DNA from: Ptiloglossa arizonensis
Lineage: Eukaryota; Arthropoda; Insecta; Hymenoptera; Colletidae
Direction: 5' to 3'
DNA length: 64,000 bases
NCBI RefSeq assembly: GCF_051014685.1
Contig: NC_135048.1
Span: 29,535,043-29,599,042 of the forward strand
Below are positions 47,627 through 62,553 of the stretch, one piece after another (positions within the stretch are counted from its first letter, which is position 1; the number at the start of each line of letters is the position of its first letter). The notes beneath the pieces are model-generated. The model had not been told where the DNA came from, did no database searches, and saw nothing but the letters and a program-made list of their open reading frames with translations. The position numbers and the translations under genes were made by a program.

Positions 47627-50600
47627 ATGTTCATTATGTATCGAAACAACCAAATAAAAGGTTTCAAATCTGTTTTAAAATGCCAGCAATCGACGAGCAG
47701 CAAGTCCAAGGAGAATTTTAAAGATATTGATAAATCCTCAGAAAATTCAGATCAAAATTCTCATAGAAGTACTAAGAGAATTCTTAATTTATTTAACAAA
47801 CCAGCTCAAAATTGTACTGAAGAAATACATGAAAGAAATGATTCGATTAAAATGGATGAAAACAATGCGCTTGATAAAGAAAGTACATCTTCCATGATTA
47901 ATAGTAATAGAATGTATGCATTTAAATATTTTATTTGTAGTAGTAGCGATTCAATAAAATTATGAACTACTTTTTTTCTTATTTAGCGTTTTTAATGTAG
48001 TAATGGGTAAAAAATCTACAAGAAAACATAAAAAGTGGGAAGATGATGGGACTTTGGAAGTTACAGGAAAACATGCAATTCTAAAGGTAATATATATATA
48101 AATATTATACATCAATATACTACAATTTTTGTACAATGAAATTAACTATTACATTGAATAGGATTCAGAAGGTAATGTTATTCAGAGGGCAGTGGTTAAT
48201 CCAGAAACTCTTGTGGAAGGATTTAGAATGTATATTGTTAATAAAGAAATCGAGGTAAAAAAAAATAATTTATACAACTAATTCATACATAAAATAAATT
48301 TATAAATATTTACAGATTGTTGATAGAGCAATATCTAGTCAATTATTGTCAAGTGAATCACTCAAAGAATTAATGCCAGAACCACCTCGAAAAAAGCTGA
48401 AAACTTCAATTTCCAATCCATGTCTTCCTTTTGAGTCTTTAAAAAAAGGTTTAACGTAAATAAAAATAACAAAAATCCATTTTGAAATCAATGTGCATAA
48501 TACATAGAAAATATTAATTTTTATATTATATTGAAGGGCTCAAATTAACAAACAATCCTCTGGTAATGCCTTCTTTGAATAGCTTGAACAATTGGATAAG
48601 AAATGATATGCTAGAAAAAGAGGAAGAAGTATCTGTAGATGCTTGTCTAGTAAATGTACTTAGACCACATCAACGTTATGGTATTGTATTTTTATATGAA
48701 TGTATCATGGGTTTGAAAGTATCTAATTACTCTGGTGCAATTTTGGCTGATGAAATGGGTCTTGGTAAAACACTACAATGCATTACAATTATTTGGACAC
48801 TATTGAAAAAGGGACCATATGGAAAGCCAGTATTGAAATATGTATTAATAATAACTCCCAGTAGTCTCTGTAATAATTGGAATAAAGAATTTGGACATTG
48901 GTTGGGTTCTCATAGAATATTTCCATATGTTGTAAATGCTAAAAATAAGTTGAAAAATTTCAAAAAACAATCAAAAAATTCAGTAATGATTATTAGTTAT
49001 GATATGCTTATAAGATATCAAGATGATCTGGAGCAAATAGCTTTTGACTTAATTGTATGTGATGAAGGTCATCGATTAAAAAATAATGATATAAAAGCAG
49101 CAAAGGTAGGGCTTTTAATTTTAATTATAAAAGTAATAATGAGTTTAAAAAACATTTCTTTTCTAGATATTAAGCAACATGAATTGTAAAAAAAGAATTC
49201 TCTTAAGTGGAACTCCTATACAAAATGATTTACAAGAATTTTTTGCCTTAATTGACTTTGTAAATCCTGGTATATTGGGTAGTAGCTACGAATTTAAAAA
49301 TTATTATGAAAATCCTATTGTAGCATCACAATGTCCTCATGCACCCAACAGTGTTGTAATTCTGGGAACAGAAAGAGCTAGTGAACTGAATGAAAAAACT
49401 AAATATTTTGTCTTACGACGCACACAAGACACAATTAATAAATATTTACCATCTAAGCATGAGCTAATCGTATTTTGCCGCTTGTCAGACGAACAAGAAC
49501 ATTTGTATTCACAGGTTACAGATGCTTGGTTTAATAAAACTGTACTACCAAATAACAGTATTCCACATCTAACAGTAATAACAATTCTCAAAAAGATCTG
49601 TAATCATCCTGACTTATTTTATAATGAAAAGAATGATTTTACGAATGTAAACAAAATTTTCTATGCTAAGGATTGTAAAAGTACTTCAAGAAATACATAT
49701 TGCGGAAAAATTTCAGTTGTACAGACGTTTATAAGAAATTTAAAAGAGACAGATGAAAAATTAGTATTAATTTCATACTATACACAAACGCTCAATTTAT
49801 TAGAAACTATTTGTACCACAGAAAATGTACAATTTCTCAGATTAGATGGTTCTACACCAAGTAGCTCAAGATCCAAAATCATTGAACAATTCAATTCAAA
49901 AAATGATAACAGTAGTCAGTATACGCAACAGAACATTTAGTTTAACATTTAATTCATACAGTATGACTAATTTTTATATAATTGTTATAGAGATATTTTT
50001 ATTAAGTGCAAAAGCTGGTGGAGTTGGATTGAATCTGCCTGGTGCATCTAGACTTATATTGTTTGATTCAGACTGGAATCCAGCATCTGATTCTCAAGCT
50101 ATGGCAAGAATCTGGAGAGATGGTCAAAAAAGAGATGTGTATATATATCGGTCTGAACACTCTAATAAATTTTTATTAAATATTGATATAAATTGTTTTC
50201 TAAAATAATCTAAACGAATTCTAGATTACTAACAACAGGTACTATTGAAGAAAAGATCTTTCAGAGACAAGTTAGTAAAGCAGGTTTAACCGAAACTGTA
50301 GTAGATCTAAATTACTTTGCTTCTCTAAAATTGTCCATGAATGAATTAAAGGTTTGTCTTTTATACACGTTTGTAACATTCAATAATCAAAAACAATGTT
50401 GGTTAATAGTCATTGTGATACTTTTAGGACTTGTTTACATTAACAATAGATACGAATTGTTTAACACACGATTTAATTAAATGTTCTTGCAATGGTTACA
50501 AAGGAGTACATAAAAAATTAGAAAAATCGGACGACGAAAACGGACGAGAACATCAATTCTTTTTGGAAAATGAAACACAGCAACAAAGTTTAACAATAAA

Positions 50601-50795
50601 TCAACTTTCAGACTGGGAACACTATCAAAAACCAATTGCAGATAAACTAATGCAAGTAAGAATAATTGAATCCTAAACATTATAACTTAATTTTGATAAT
50701 TAATTTCATTCTTTTTTTAGGAAATTATGTTATCAGAAATATCTAATAACATAACATTCTTATTTAAAAATTCCATTTTAAATAAAACAGCTTGA
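47627..50795 (+). CDS. RAD54B: RAD54B-type SNF2-family DNA translocase
   Basis: Ten coding exons: 47627-47913, 47987-48086, 48162-48254, 48316-48448, 48537-49105, 49167-49914, 49991-50150, 50225-50351, 50428-50655 and 50721-50795. They give about 839 residues. An ATG nine bases downstream is an alternative start. The N-terminal domain has the RAD54B-specific [20 protein letters not shown] block, absent from RAD54L/Okra. The SNF2 ATPase has [14 protein letters not shown] (about residues 273-286), CDEGHRLKN (about 379) and [20 protein letters not shown]. The helicase C half has [20 protein letters not shown] and [17 protein letters not shown]. The protein would remodel Rad51-DNA filaments during homologous recombination in the nucleus. 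The exon 4 donor (AAG|GTTTAA) and exon 6 donor (A|GTCAGT) are weak but keep frame and family length. Confidence 0.93.
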
Positions 50796-50923
50796 TATTT
50801 ATTTACTATGTGAAAATAATGTATTTTATAACAATTTTTATACAAGTATTTATAATATATTTAATATCAATGTATCATTGCCATTTCAACTCCTATTACT
50901 TCAAATAGAAATTGGAAATAATT

Positions 50924-52217
50924 TTAAATTTTGCTTTTATGGAATTTCATATTTGTAAATCTCTCTATAAAATCAGAAGATTGGACACATTTTACAATTT
51001 CAACAGATTCTTGTGTATTAACATCCAATAAAATTTTTTCATTCCATCTCTTAACTAAACGCTTGGTTGCCAATACAGACTGAAACAAAATATTACTTGT
51101 TCTTGAATATCTCCATGACTATTCCACATAAAATAGCTTTAATGAAAACATACCTCTATCGAAAGCATAGACACTGTTTTTAAATATGTCCAAACATTGT
51201 CTAAGTCTTTCTGTTCATATACTTCACTAATTAAACCATAGTGTTTAGCTTCAATAGCATTCATTTTGTAGCCTAAATATAACATATCGCCAGCCTAAAA
51301 AAAATAACTATCAAAATTATAAACTAATAACAAATAATAGCATTAAATTACTATAAACACCTTGGAATGTCCAAATATTTTAGGAAATGTATATGTAGAA
51401 CATCCTTCTGCAACAAGACCCAAACTAGTAAATGGTGTGTGGAAAGAAGCCTGTGATGTTACAGATATAATTAATTACAGTGTAATAAATATAATTAAGT
51501 ACTAGTTTACTCAGTAACAAAAAAATTACATTATGTGATGCATATACCATATCAAATAATGGCAGCATTGTTACTGCAATTCCAATTGCAGAACCATTTA
51601 CAATAGCTACTAAAAGCTTAGGATAGGTAATTAAAATGTCCACAAAATTTCTGAAAAATTATTTTAAATGAAATTAATAGTCAAGTACAAAAATTGATAT
51701 CTAAATATATTGAATAGTATATTGTATAAATACTTACTTGTAAATAGACACTTTACTTTCAATATCTACAGAATCTTTGATTGAATCCATTGTTAAAGAA
51801 ACAAAATCATTTCCACTACTAAAATAGTCTCCAATACCCGTTAAAACTACCATGTGTATGTTATTATCCTGAATAGATTCATGTAAGATTTGTGACAATT
51901 TTGCATACATCTATCGAATAAAAATATATTAGAATTTTTCAAATGTTTTAAATTTATCTATATTTTTACATTAATATTTTCTGTACAGTATATAAAATAT
52001 TCTCAAGCTTGTAAAAAAGCATTTGAAAAAGTTTGTTCATGAGACATTGTTATACTGTTAGTCTCATGCATTCCAACCTGCAAATTAATGTTTTATACAA
52101 ACTGTAATTACTTACAGATACATCAATAGCATTTTTTTTTTCTGGTCGATTTAACACGATTTTTTGAATTCCATTTTCCATAAAATATAAAATATTAGAT
52201 GAATTTTTAGTTTCCAT
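50924..52217 (-). CDS. ECI2: enoyl-CoA delta isomerase 2-like (crotonase family)
   Basis: Six coding exons: 52116-52217, 51738-51910, 51530-51650, 51361-51450, 51154-51294 and 50924-51079. They give 260 residues. The crotonase fold is shown by [16 protein letters not shown], the oxyanion-hole loop [33 protein letters not shown], and [20 protein letters not shown], which contains the family's catalytic-position glutamate. The order matches ECI2 over its whole isomerase domain. The N-terminal acyl-CoA-binding domain of mammalian ECI2 is absent. The C-terminus is SKI, a plausible variant of the peroxisomal SKL signal. Likely role: shifting 3-enoyl-CoA to trans-2-enoyl-CoA during oxidation of unsaturated fatty acids. 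It converges with RAD54B, with stops only 128 bp apart. The symbol is by family resemblance. Confidence 0.88.
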
Positions 52218-53989
52218 TATATGAAATAATGATGTATGGCATTTGCTTACTTGACAGAAAATAAGTTACATGTAGATAAACTATTATCTTCGAAAGTATA
52301 AAAATTTATACATTATTCAAAACAATATTACCATTATTATTAGCGGTATTTAGAAAAAATACACTTTATTATTCGAAGTTCACTATTTGGTAATCAATTA
52401 CAATAGTATTTTAACAATTAAAGTTTAACTATTATTTGAAGTTCAAGAATCTTTTTTTAAACCTTTAATTATAATTACTATTGAATTATCAACAATTTGT
52501 GGAGCATGAATCGTCTGGAACTGATAACAAAAAATTTATTCATATAACATGATCTTTTACAATAAATTAAGAACAGGGGTAAATAATGAAGGTACAAAAT
52601 ATTCATAATCTTAAAAATATTTAATACTACCTTGTGTTCTCCATTATTCTTCACAAAGCAGTAAACCACTTGATTGAACTTATAATTCTTGAAATATACT
52701 TCACACATATCATTTACAATAATATTAAGGAATTAACTATTCTGTGATAGTAATGCTAGCAAATCACAGCCACTATAATTTTTTATTGGAAAAGTTAAAT
52801 AAAAGGCAAAAAATAATGATTTTACTCTGATAATAAATGCTAATGTAGGGAAATCGATCATATGATTTCAATAGTTGTATAACAATATACCTTTATATAA
52901 AATAGCGAACAAAGAGAAATGTTCACATAGTAAGCATGGTTTGTCGTGTTTCAATAATATAATTAAATGGTACAAATGATTATCTTTATGTTGTATTATG
53001 TACCTAGTATTGCTTTTCAGTTAAATACTTGATTAATAAATAATGATAAACGTGATTGTTCTTATTTATAATAGTACCATTTGAGTAAACCTAAAATAAG
53101 TACTGTAAGGATAGTACTTTTGTACTTATACATGTATCAATGTTATCATGCCTGATGTACACATCTTTTGCAATTAGTGTTTGCAAATACATATGTAGTT
53201 TGCTAAAAATGATTGAATTTGTTGATTTCAAAACTATATTTTGTAACCACAGATTACATGGCCATGTTACTGTCTCCTAGACAACATTTCTACAAAAGTC
53301 ATTGTTTCATAAATAGTAATGTTTGTACATTATATATATAAATTATATAAAATGGAAATATTATAAAGAATATCTAAATGCTTATAATTATCCAAATATA
53401 TAAATTAAGATTTTCATTTATATTGTTATGGACGTCTTTTACAAAATAAAACTAAACTAACAAAAATTATTACATATATTATAAAATGAAAATTTTATTT
53501 AATAATGATTTGAAAGTATAATCTTTTTCTACTAAATTCCTCTTAATTTGAATTTAATCGTGATTTGTTTACACAAATAAATTTAATGTAATCAAAATTT
53601 TATGAAAAATGTTCTTTTCAAATGCTATTACCGGTATAGTAAAACATTTAGAATTAGAGCAAGAAATGCTGATGACTATCAATGTGCATTGTAAAATTAG
53701 AGTTTGGAAATATTATGGTAACAACTTTGGTATCTTAAAACAACAAAAAATCAAGTGAACAAACATAAATGACAAGAGATTAAAAATAAATATTTACTAC
53801 AAGTAATATTTCATTACTAGTACTGTTTGAATATTTTTAGGATTTTAAACATTTTCATCTACTGCTGTCTTTACTTTTTCACCAAGCACTAGACTTAAGT
53901 AGCAGTAAAGTTTGGAAGTAATTAATTTAATAAAGAACAATAAAGTAATAAGGTTAACGCTTTAAACATTATTATGTTTAATAAAATTA
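52218..53989. other. intergenic AT-rich stretch
   Basis: Sequence between the ECI2-like start and the thioesterase stop, both on the minus strand. No gene, repeat array or RNA was recognised. It presumably holds the promoter of the former and the 3' UTR of the latter. Confidence 0.5.
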
Positions 53990-55573
<1,584 letters not shown>

Positions 55574-56719
55574 TATTCGTCGTGTTTTTGGACGGGCTGC
55601 GAAATAAAGGATAAACTGTATAACAATTTGGTAAAAATTGTCAATATAGAATGGCAGAAGATCTTGTCACCGCTTAAAATTCCCCAAAGTGAACAGATGG
55701 GGGATAGACGGAAGTTATGCGCATGCTTTATGAGATGATTTTCAAATGAAAACTATCATATTGCACAAACCTGTGGAATTGCCCATCATCGATATAATAA
55801 TTGCAAAATATTTTATTGTCATAAAAGATTCATGGAGTTACATAAAATAGCGAAATTTATTTATAACAAATCAATTAACTGCCCGACAATGTAAAAAATT
55901 GATTATAAATTTAATATTCACACAATGATGTTCGTCAGGGAATACGCATTTCCAAGAAGCGATGCAATTCTCAATTTAAATGTCTTTTCATTATGTAAAC
56001 ATTTGCTTTTACGAAACTTTTAGAATTTTTGGAATTTTCAAGTCAGATACAAATGGCAATGTGCTAACAATTTCAAAATTTTCGACATTTTTTAAATCCA
56101 CTAAACAGTCGTATGTATTTTAAATTTAAATGACTAGTTTCAATCAGGAAAAGTGATCGTTGTCAGAATGTTCATTGATTTTATTTATCCTGTGAATGTC
56201 TAAAGAGATCAATGATTAAAACAATATGCTTTGAATTGTAAATTTCCAAAGATATGCAAATCTTTGAATTTTCGTATTTCAATTAAAGAAGGTCGGAGGA
56301 AGGATATGCACAGAGCGCCATCGTGCAATGTATCGACCAATCAGAAGCAAAGAGACTCGTTCAGTCGAGTCTGCGACGTATACATTTCGGAATGCAAGCA
56401 GTAGCCCAGTGAAAAGATGGTGCTCTGAATGGTCGAGACATTCGCTCCGTGGTCGTTCCTAGCCGATGAACCGTGGTTGCCAGCCATATTGTTTTACCGC
56501 AGTGTTTGTTTTGGTGCAGCCTGGTCGAAGTACGAAGAAATCCGCGGAGATCGGCACGAAGGAAGTCAGAACAGCTAGAGTGCATTTAAAGAAACTATTC
56601 AGGCGGTGCGCGTACACGGTGGTTTTGCTGTATTTTTCGGCATAATCATCGTTGCTCGCGGGCTAAGCCCATAATTATCTGTGGGTGTCAGTCGTGAACC
56701 AGGACGGTGAACGGTAGAA
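55574..56719. promoter_or_regulatory. LYPLA/akirin divergent intergenic region
   Basis: AT-rich to about 56.28 kb, then a CpG-containing segment (56290-56719) that probably holds the akirin promoter and 5' UTR. AGAGCGCCATCGTGC lies at 56312-56326. Start sites cannot be set from sequence alone. Confidence 0.45.
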
Positions 56720-58232
56720 ATGGCCTGCGCCACTCTAAAGAGATCTTTGGAGTTCGACCCGGTGCATAGTCATGGACGTCCTAGTAAACGACGAAGATGC
56801 GTACCAATGTGTGTTTCCCCCGGTACATCGACGCAAGCCAATTCTAGGCCACAGAATCCCTCGCCTTTCGGCGAAGTAACCCATAAACTGACGCCTGGTA
56901 ATTAAGTATAAGCTACGGCCATTTTCCTTTTTATTGTATCTTTTATTTTTCCCCCCGTTTCTTTCTATTTCCTTGCCACAATGTGACAGAGAGAAGGGAT
57001 CGGTAGGAGGCCGTTCCAGCGATTTAAAACTTGATTTCATGACGTTTAGAAAGAGGAGAGGGGAAAGGGTAGGGCGTTTTGGAGGGGGAGACGCGTAAAT
57101 CATATGGTAATGTAGTAACGGACATCGGGAAATTAACCACCCTCTTCTCCTTATTTATATACAATTGTTTTACACATTATTTGAAAATTTATTTTAACTT
57201 TTAGAAATTATTTGTAATTCTATTTTTTTGAAAAATTACTATTTGTTACCGAATAGTTATCATGTTTTTGAATTCTATGAAACATAAATTAAAAACAAAA
57301 ACTGCTGCATATATTTCCAATACTTTGCATTATTGTTCTCAACATTTCTTCAAATTTATATTATCAAAGATAAATATGCTTAATCATTCAATAACAATTA
57401 TTTTTCACAACATTAATACTACCTATTAGTTTATAAATATTAGATTTTATTCATTGTAGATGCTTGAAATAAATATTGTAAATTCAATGATATCTTTAAC
57501 TTCAATATTATTAAACTAATTAGGTTGAATAGACTTAGTAGATATATCTATTACTATTAGTTTTAAACATTGTGTCAATCGAATGTTACACTTATGTGAT
57601 TTATGTGAACAAGATTCTTTGAAAGGTTAATATAAAACATGTAATCTTCTAAATAGATACAGTATCTTAAATAAAAATATTATTTATATACAGAGAAAAT
57701 GGCTGCCAATATAAGAGAAGAAATTCGGAGACTGCACCGACGCAAACAATTGCATTTTAGTCCTCAAAACAATAGTGGTGATTCTTCAGATATGGAAGGT
57801 CCTGCTAGCCCTTCTAGTCCATCTGCGTGTGGTTCAAATTCATGTAGTTATAATCCTAGTGGAAAGGAGAAACCCTTATTTACATTCAAACAGGTACATA
57901 TAATATATATTATTTAGGAGATATAATTTGTAGCAACAACAGTGTCAAATCTAATTAAATAATTTATTATTTCAAAGGTTGGTTTGATTTGCGAGCGAAT
58001 GCTCAAGGAACAAGAAACACAGATTCGAGAAGAATATGATCAGATTCTAAATATGAAACTCTCTGAGCAGTATGATGCTTTTGTTAAATTTACGTATGAT
58101 CAGATACAGAAGAGATTTGAATCTGCAGCTGCGCCAAGTTGTAAGTAATGTTTAGAGTTTATAGAAGTATTCTTTATTATATTTCCAAATACGTGTTATT
58201 TAAAAACATTTTATATTTTAGATCTATCCTAA
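56720..58232 (+). CDS. akirin: Akirin: nuclear co-regulator of innate immune and developmental genes
   Basis: Four coding exons: 56720-56897, 57694-57893, 57978-58140 and 58222-58232. They give 183 residues. The N-terminus [17 protein letters not shown] and the basic nuclear-localisation motif RPSKRRRC (about residues 20-27) are diagnostic. The C-terminal part ([38 protein letters not shown]) ends SYLS as in other Akirins. Akirin bridges transcription factors, such as Relish/NF-kB and Twist, to the Brahma SWI/SNF complex in the nucleus. The last coding exon contributes only three and a third codons before the stop. Intron 1 is about 800 bp, the longest in this gene. A long AT-rich 3' region follows. 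Confidence 0.96.
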
Positions 58233-60698
58233 AACAAGATTCTTATTTATAAGGACATGTTTCTGTGAAGAATATTAGGTGAGATATATATATATATCCA
58301 AACTTTTATTATTTCAACTGTGTAAAACAAGTGTTCAGTTCCTTAATGAATCTACTAAAATTTTCTGTTGATCCTTTCTTTTATAATTATAGATTTCTAC
58401 TGTGTGAGACAAATTTTGCTTGAAGTTTAAGTCGAGGTATGCAGCACCACCTCGTTCGAGAAAACGCCTTTAAAAAAATTCATACTATGATTTAGTTTAA
58501 AAAAATAAAAAAAGAAAACGTGTCTGGTAAAAAATGAAAAAAAATTAGTAATGTAAGTTTAGTAGGTTTGCAGCAACAGCAATGATACTACAAAAATCTA
58601 CAGTGTATACTATTGAATTTACATGAACTAACAATATTTGTACTGGCTGATGTTAGAAATGCGCTGGTATCAGGGAACTGTACTGTAATTGTAGTTATGT
58701 ACAAATATTAATACATACAGAAGTTAGACACAGTGCATAACTATGCTTAAAGTCAGTAGCTACAAAATTTCTTTGGCTTGCACAGGGCTCTGTAATGTCA
58801 CATAATTAATTCAAATTAGGTAAATGTTTATTTCTTGCACATTATAACTGAGAACGTAACGAATTATAAAGTAAGAATACAAACAATTTTTTATTGATTT
58901 AATGGTACATTGTATTAGATATTGCTCAATTACATGCAATAACAAATACTCTTGTAATTCAAACATGGAAGAATGTGCATCGAAGTCTTTCGCAAAAAGT
59001 ACTGTCCATATGAAAAGAGATATAAAACTATATATCGGGGAAAGTTGTTTTTATGAAGTTTTAATTATATATTATTTCTAGAAAATATAACATGAATATA
59101 ATCTAAATATTTAGAAAACTTTATTTTTACGGTCATGATATGAAATGTTTGTTTTATTTTATGTATGATTTATTGCATGTAAAAATTACCATTGTGAGCA
59201 ACATTCCCCAAAAATGGATGTGTTCGAACTTAATAACATACATAATTTATAGAATTAAAGTATCAAAAATGCTTTAAGTAGATATGAAAAATTACTTTTT
59301 TTTTTATAAAGATGAAAGAGATGATTCTTAAAATCTCAAAAATATTATTTCATGATGTATCATTTATTTGTCATAAAAAGTTACATTTATTTGAATTTGC
59401 TTATGTATTGCAAAAAATTTTATTAGAAAAATGGTCCCATTTAAAATACAAATGTGAAAATTTGTAAAGAGGTCGAAGTAACATATAGTCTGTAGCATTG
59501 TACGAACATATTGTCAAAAATGAGTATTTGAAATAAAGATTTCATAAAATTTGGCAAATATTTCTGTTCCCTGGTAGCAACGACTTTCTGTAGCATAATA
59601 AAACACTGAATAATGAATATATTATATCTATACTTTAACTGTGCCTATTATTAGACATATTTATCGCGATAATTCTAGTATATATTACTTACTGATATTG
59701 ATCTTAAAATTTTTTAGTTTATAATCATTCGTTTCTATATCGTATATCATTTTCTTGCGCTGATTCTGGCTTTTCCATCCTTTTTTTTTTACTTAAAAAA
59801 ATAAAAAAAAATATCCAATGATAAACTACAATTAATGTGAATGAGGTTTTCTTGGTTGCTGCATGCATTTTTTGTTGTTGTGGCATGAAATTTATTCATA
59901 TCAAGAAAGCATTGAGCACCAAGAAACATTTATCTGAAGGAGTCAGCACGTTACAAATTTGTGTTACTACTATCTAAGAAGTATATATCGAAAAAATAAT
60001 TGTTTCTTCATCTGTGAAATTACATTTTGAAGAGGGGCATTAACAATTGCCTTATTCATTCAGAAAAAAGGTGTCTTTCAGTTACCAGAACGATTTGGGA
60101 ACACAATACTAAATAGTGTTCGCACAATAGTGTGTACATGATATACCAAGTGTTTACAGATTACTGAATGTGAAAAGAGAAAGGAATACAAGTGGTTTTA
60201 GTTATTAATGATAAGAAATACCTACTTGAGAAACGATAGATATTGTTTACCATTAAGAAAAATTTGTGAAAAAATATACCGAAGTAATTCCTCAATTATT
60301 CAGGGGATTTAATTTCAATTAAAATACCTCCATATTATATTATGTAAGCACTTATTATCGAAATAAATACAAGTCTAAGACTGATAAAGTGTATTTTTTT
60401 ATTTTAGCCTCTGAATAGTTGCATGTACATATAAACAAAATATTTCTATTTAGAAATCTAATTAATTTGAGTATTCTATAATTTTAGTAACTTTTGTGAA
60501 TATTTACAAAATATTGTTCCATGCACTAAACCAAACATTAAACAAACTCTTGCACTACTTTTAAATTTTATCACCTTCCCGGTTGAAAGTGCATGAGCTA
60601 CTGAGTGAGTTCTCTGCAATGCACGTAACAAAAATCTTACATGTGTGTTCTAATCTCATTATCTATCTTGTGTAATAAAATAATGCTATTATAGTAGT
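58233..60698. other. akirin 3' UTR and arrestin upstream region
   Basis: About 2.4 kb of AT-rich sequence without any convincing open frame. Candidate polyadenylation signals AATAAA occur, for example at about 59532, but several are present by composition. The right-hand end must contain the arrestin promoter and 5' UTR. Confidence 0.5.
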
Positions 60699-62553
60699 AT
60701 GGCTTCAGGTAAAGAAGCCCCTTCAGGACTATATGAAGCTCCGTGTTTGTGCTAAAAGACCGTCACTTCTGGTTGGGAAACAAACTACTGCTAATTCATT
60801 TGATTAGAAAAATGTTTCCCTTCTTGTTTTTAGCTTGCGTTCTTGCGATCAAAGTATTCAAGAAGACTACTCCAAATGGTAAGTGATAGAATAATGATGC
60901 TTAAGACATCAATACTTAGCAACATACTACTATCTTAAAATTAAAATTGAATTTCTAAAAACACTATGCTTCTGTACCATTTATAGGAAAAGTTACAGTT
61001 TACCTCGGGAAAAGGGACTTCATCGACCATTTGGACAGCGTAGATCCTATTGATGGCATTGTTGTTGTTGAAAATGATTATCTTCAAGGACGAAAAGTTT
61101 ATGGACAGGTAAAAAAAACATCTCTCTTATTTGTAACTGATATCTACAAACATTGATGTCAAAAATGTAATATATAATTTATTGATATATTTTAAAGATT
61201 TCAACAACTTTCCGCTATGGCCGCGAAGAGGACGAGGTCATGGGTGTAAAATTCAGCAAAGAACTCGTTTTAGCTCGTGAGCAAATAGTGCCGATAAAGA
61301 AAGAAAAACAAGATATGACTCCTGTCCAGGAACGTCTTCTAAAACGACTTGGAACTACTGCATATCCATTCTTGTTCCAATTTCCACAGAACTCTCCTAG
61401 CTCAGTTACTCTACAGCCTGGTGATGATGATCAAGGCAAACCATTGGGAGTTGAGTACACTATCAAAATCTTTGTAGGCGAACATGAAGAAGACAAGGTA
61501 ATGCATTAATCAAAATGATACACTTGTTTATCACAATACAAAACATATGTGAAAGAAAATTACAATTTCTATATAGGGACACAAAAGATCATCTGTTGCA
61601 TTGACGATAAAGAAACTGCAATATGCTCCACCTACACGAGGACGTAAATTACCTAGCTCTCTTGTTTCCAAGGGATTCACTTTCTCTCAGGGTAAATTGA
61701 ATCTTGAAGTTACACTTGACAGGGAAATTTACTACCATGGAGAAAAAGTAGCTGCAAACGTTATTGTTACCAACAACTCACGTAAAGCAGTAAAAAATAT
61801 CAAGGTATTTAAACTGTATACCATAATGTTAACACTATGTTTTACATTACATTTTAACGCATTGCATTTTTCAGCTATTTGTAGTACAGCATTGCGAGGT
61901 AACAATGGTTAATACTCAATTTTCTCGGAATGTGGCTAGCTTAGAAACACGTGAAGGTTGTCCGATTACACCTGGTGCATCCTTTACAAAGCAGTTCTAT
62001 CTTGTGCCTTTGGCTAGCAGCAACAAAGATCGCCGTGGCATTGCTCTTGATGGACATCTAAAAGTATAGAAAAAATCACTTTAGTAAACAGAAATTTACT
62101 TTAGCTTATGCTATTTTCATTTCATCTTTTTTTATTTGAAATTCAGGATGATGACGTGAATCTTGCATCTTCGACGATGGTTGCTGAGGGTAAAACTCCT
62201 AGTGATGCCATGGGTATTGTTATCTCTTATTCTGTACGAGTAAAACTGAACTGTGGTACCTTGGGAGGAGAATTGGTTACAGATGTTCCACTTAAATTAA
62301 TGCACCCTGCTCCAGGTAAACACACTTTAATAATCGTAATAACGGAAGAATTTACCTCTAGTTTTATATTATAACACTCGTAATATACTTTTTATTTTTT
62401 ATTATAGGCGCTGTGGAAAAAGAAAAGGCTATGTTGAAGAAGAACAAGAGCGTTGAGAGGGCACGTTATGAGAATTCTTGCTATTCTAATGACGATGATG
62501 ATAATATCGTGTTTGAAGACTTTGCTCGTCTGCGTTTGAACGAGCCAGAATAA
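60699..62553 (+). CDS. Arr2: visual arrestin, Arr2 (phosrestin I) type
   Basis: Eight coding exons: 60699-60708, 60834-60878, 60987-61108, 61198-61497, 61577-61804, 61875-62063, 62147-62315 and 62408-62553. They give 402 residues, against about 400 for Drosophila Arr2. Hallmarks are [99 protein letters not shown] and [20 protein letters not shown]. It quenches activated rhodopsin in photoreceptor rhabdomeres. The first coding exon is a 10-nt ATG GCT TCA G that splices to exon 2 at a strong TTGTTTTTAG acceptor. The alternative is read-through from an ATG at 60812 ([14 protein letters not shown]), which is less likely because the hydrophobic start is not arrestin-like. Assignment to Arr2 over Arr1 rests on the C-terminal block. 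Confidence 0.94.

Noticed and set aside
60812..60878. Arrestin start at the ATG at 60812 with a hydrophobic N-terminus
   Set aside because: It would require reading through a strong polypyrimidine-AG acceptor and gives a signal-like start foreign to arrestins; the 10-nt upstream exon model fits better.
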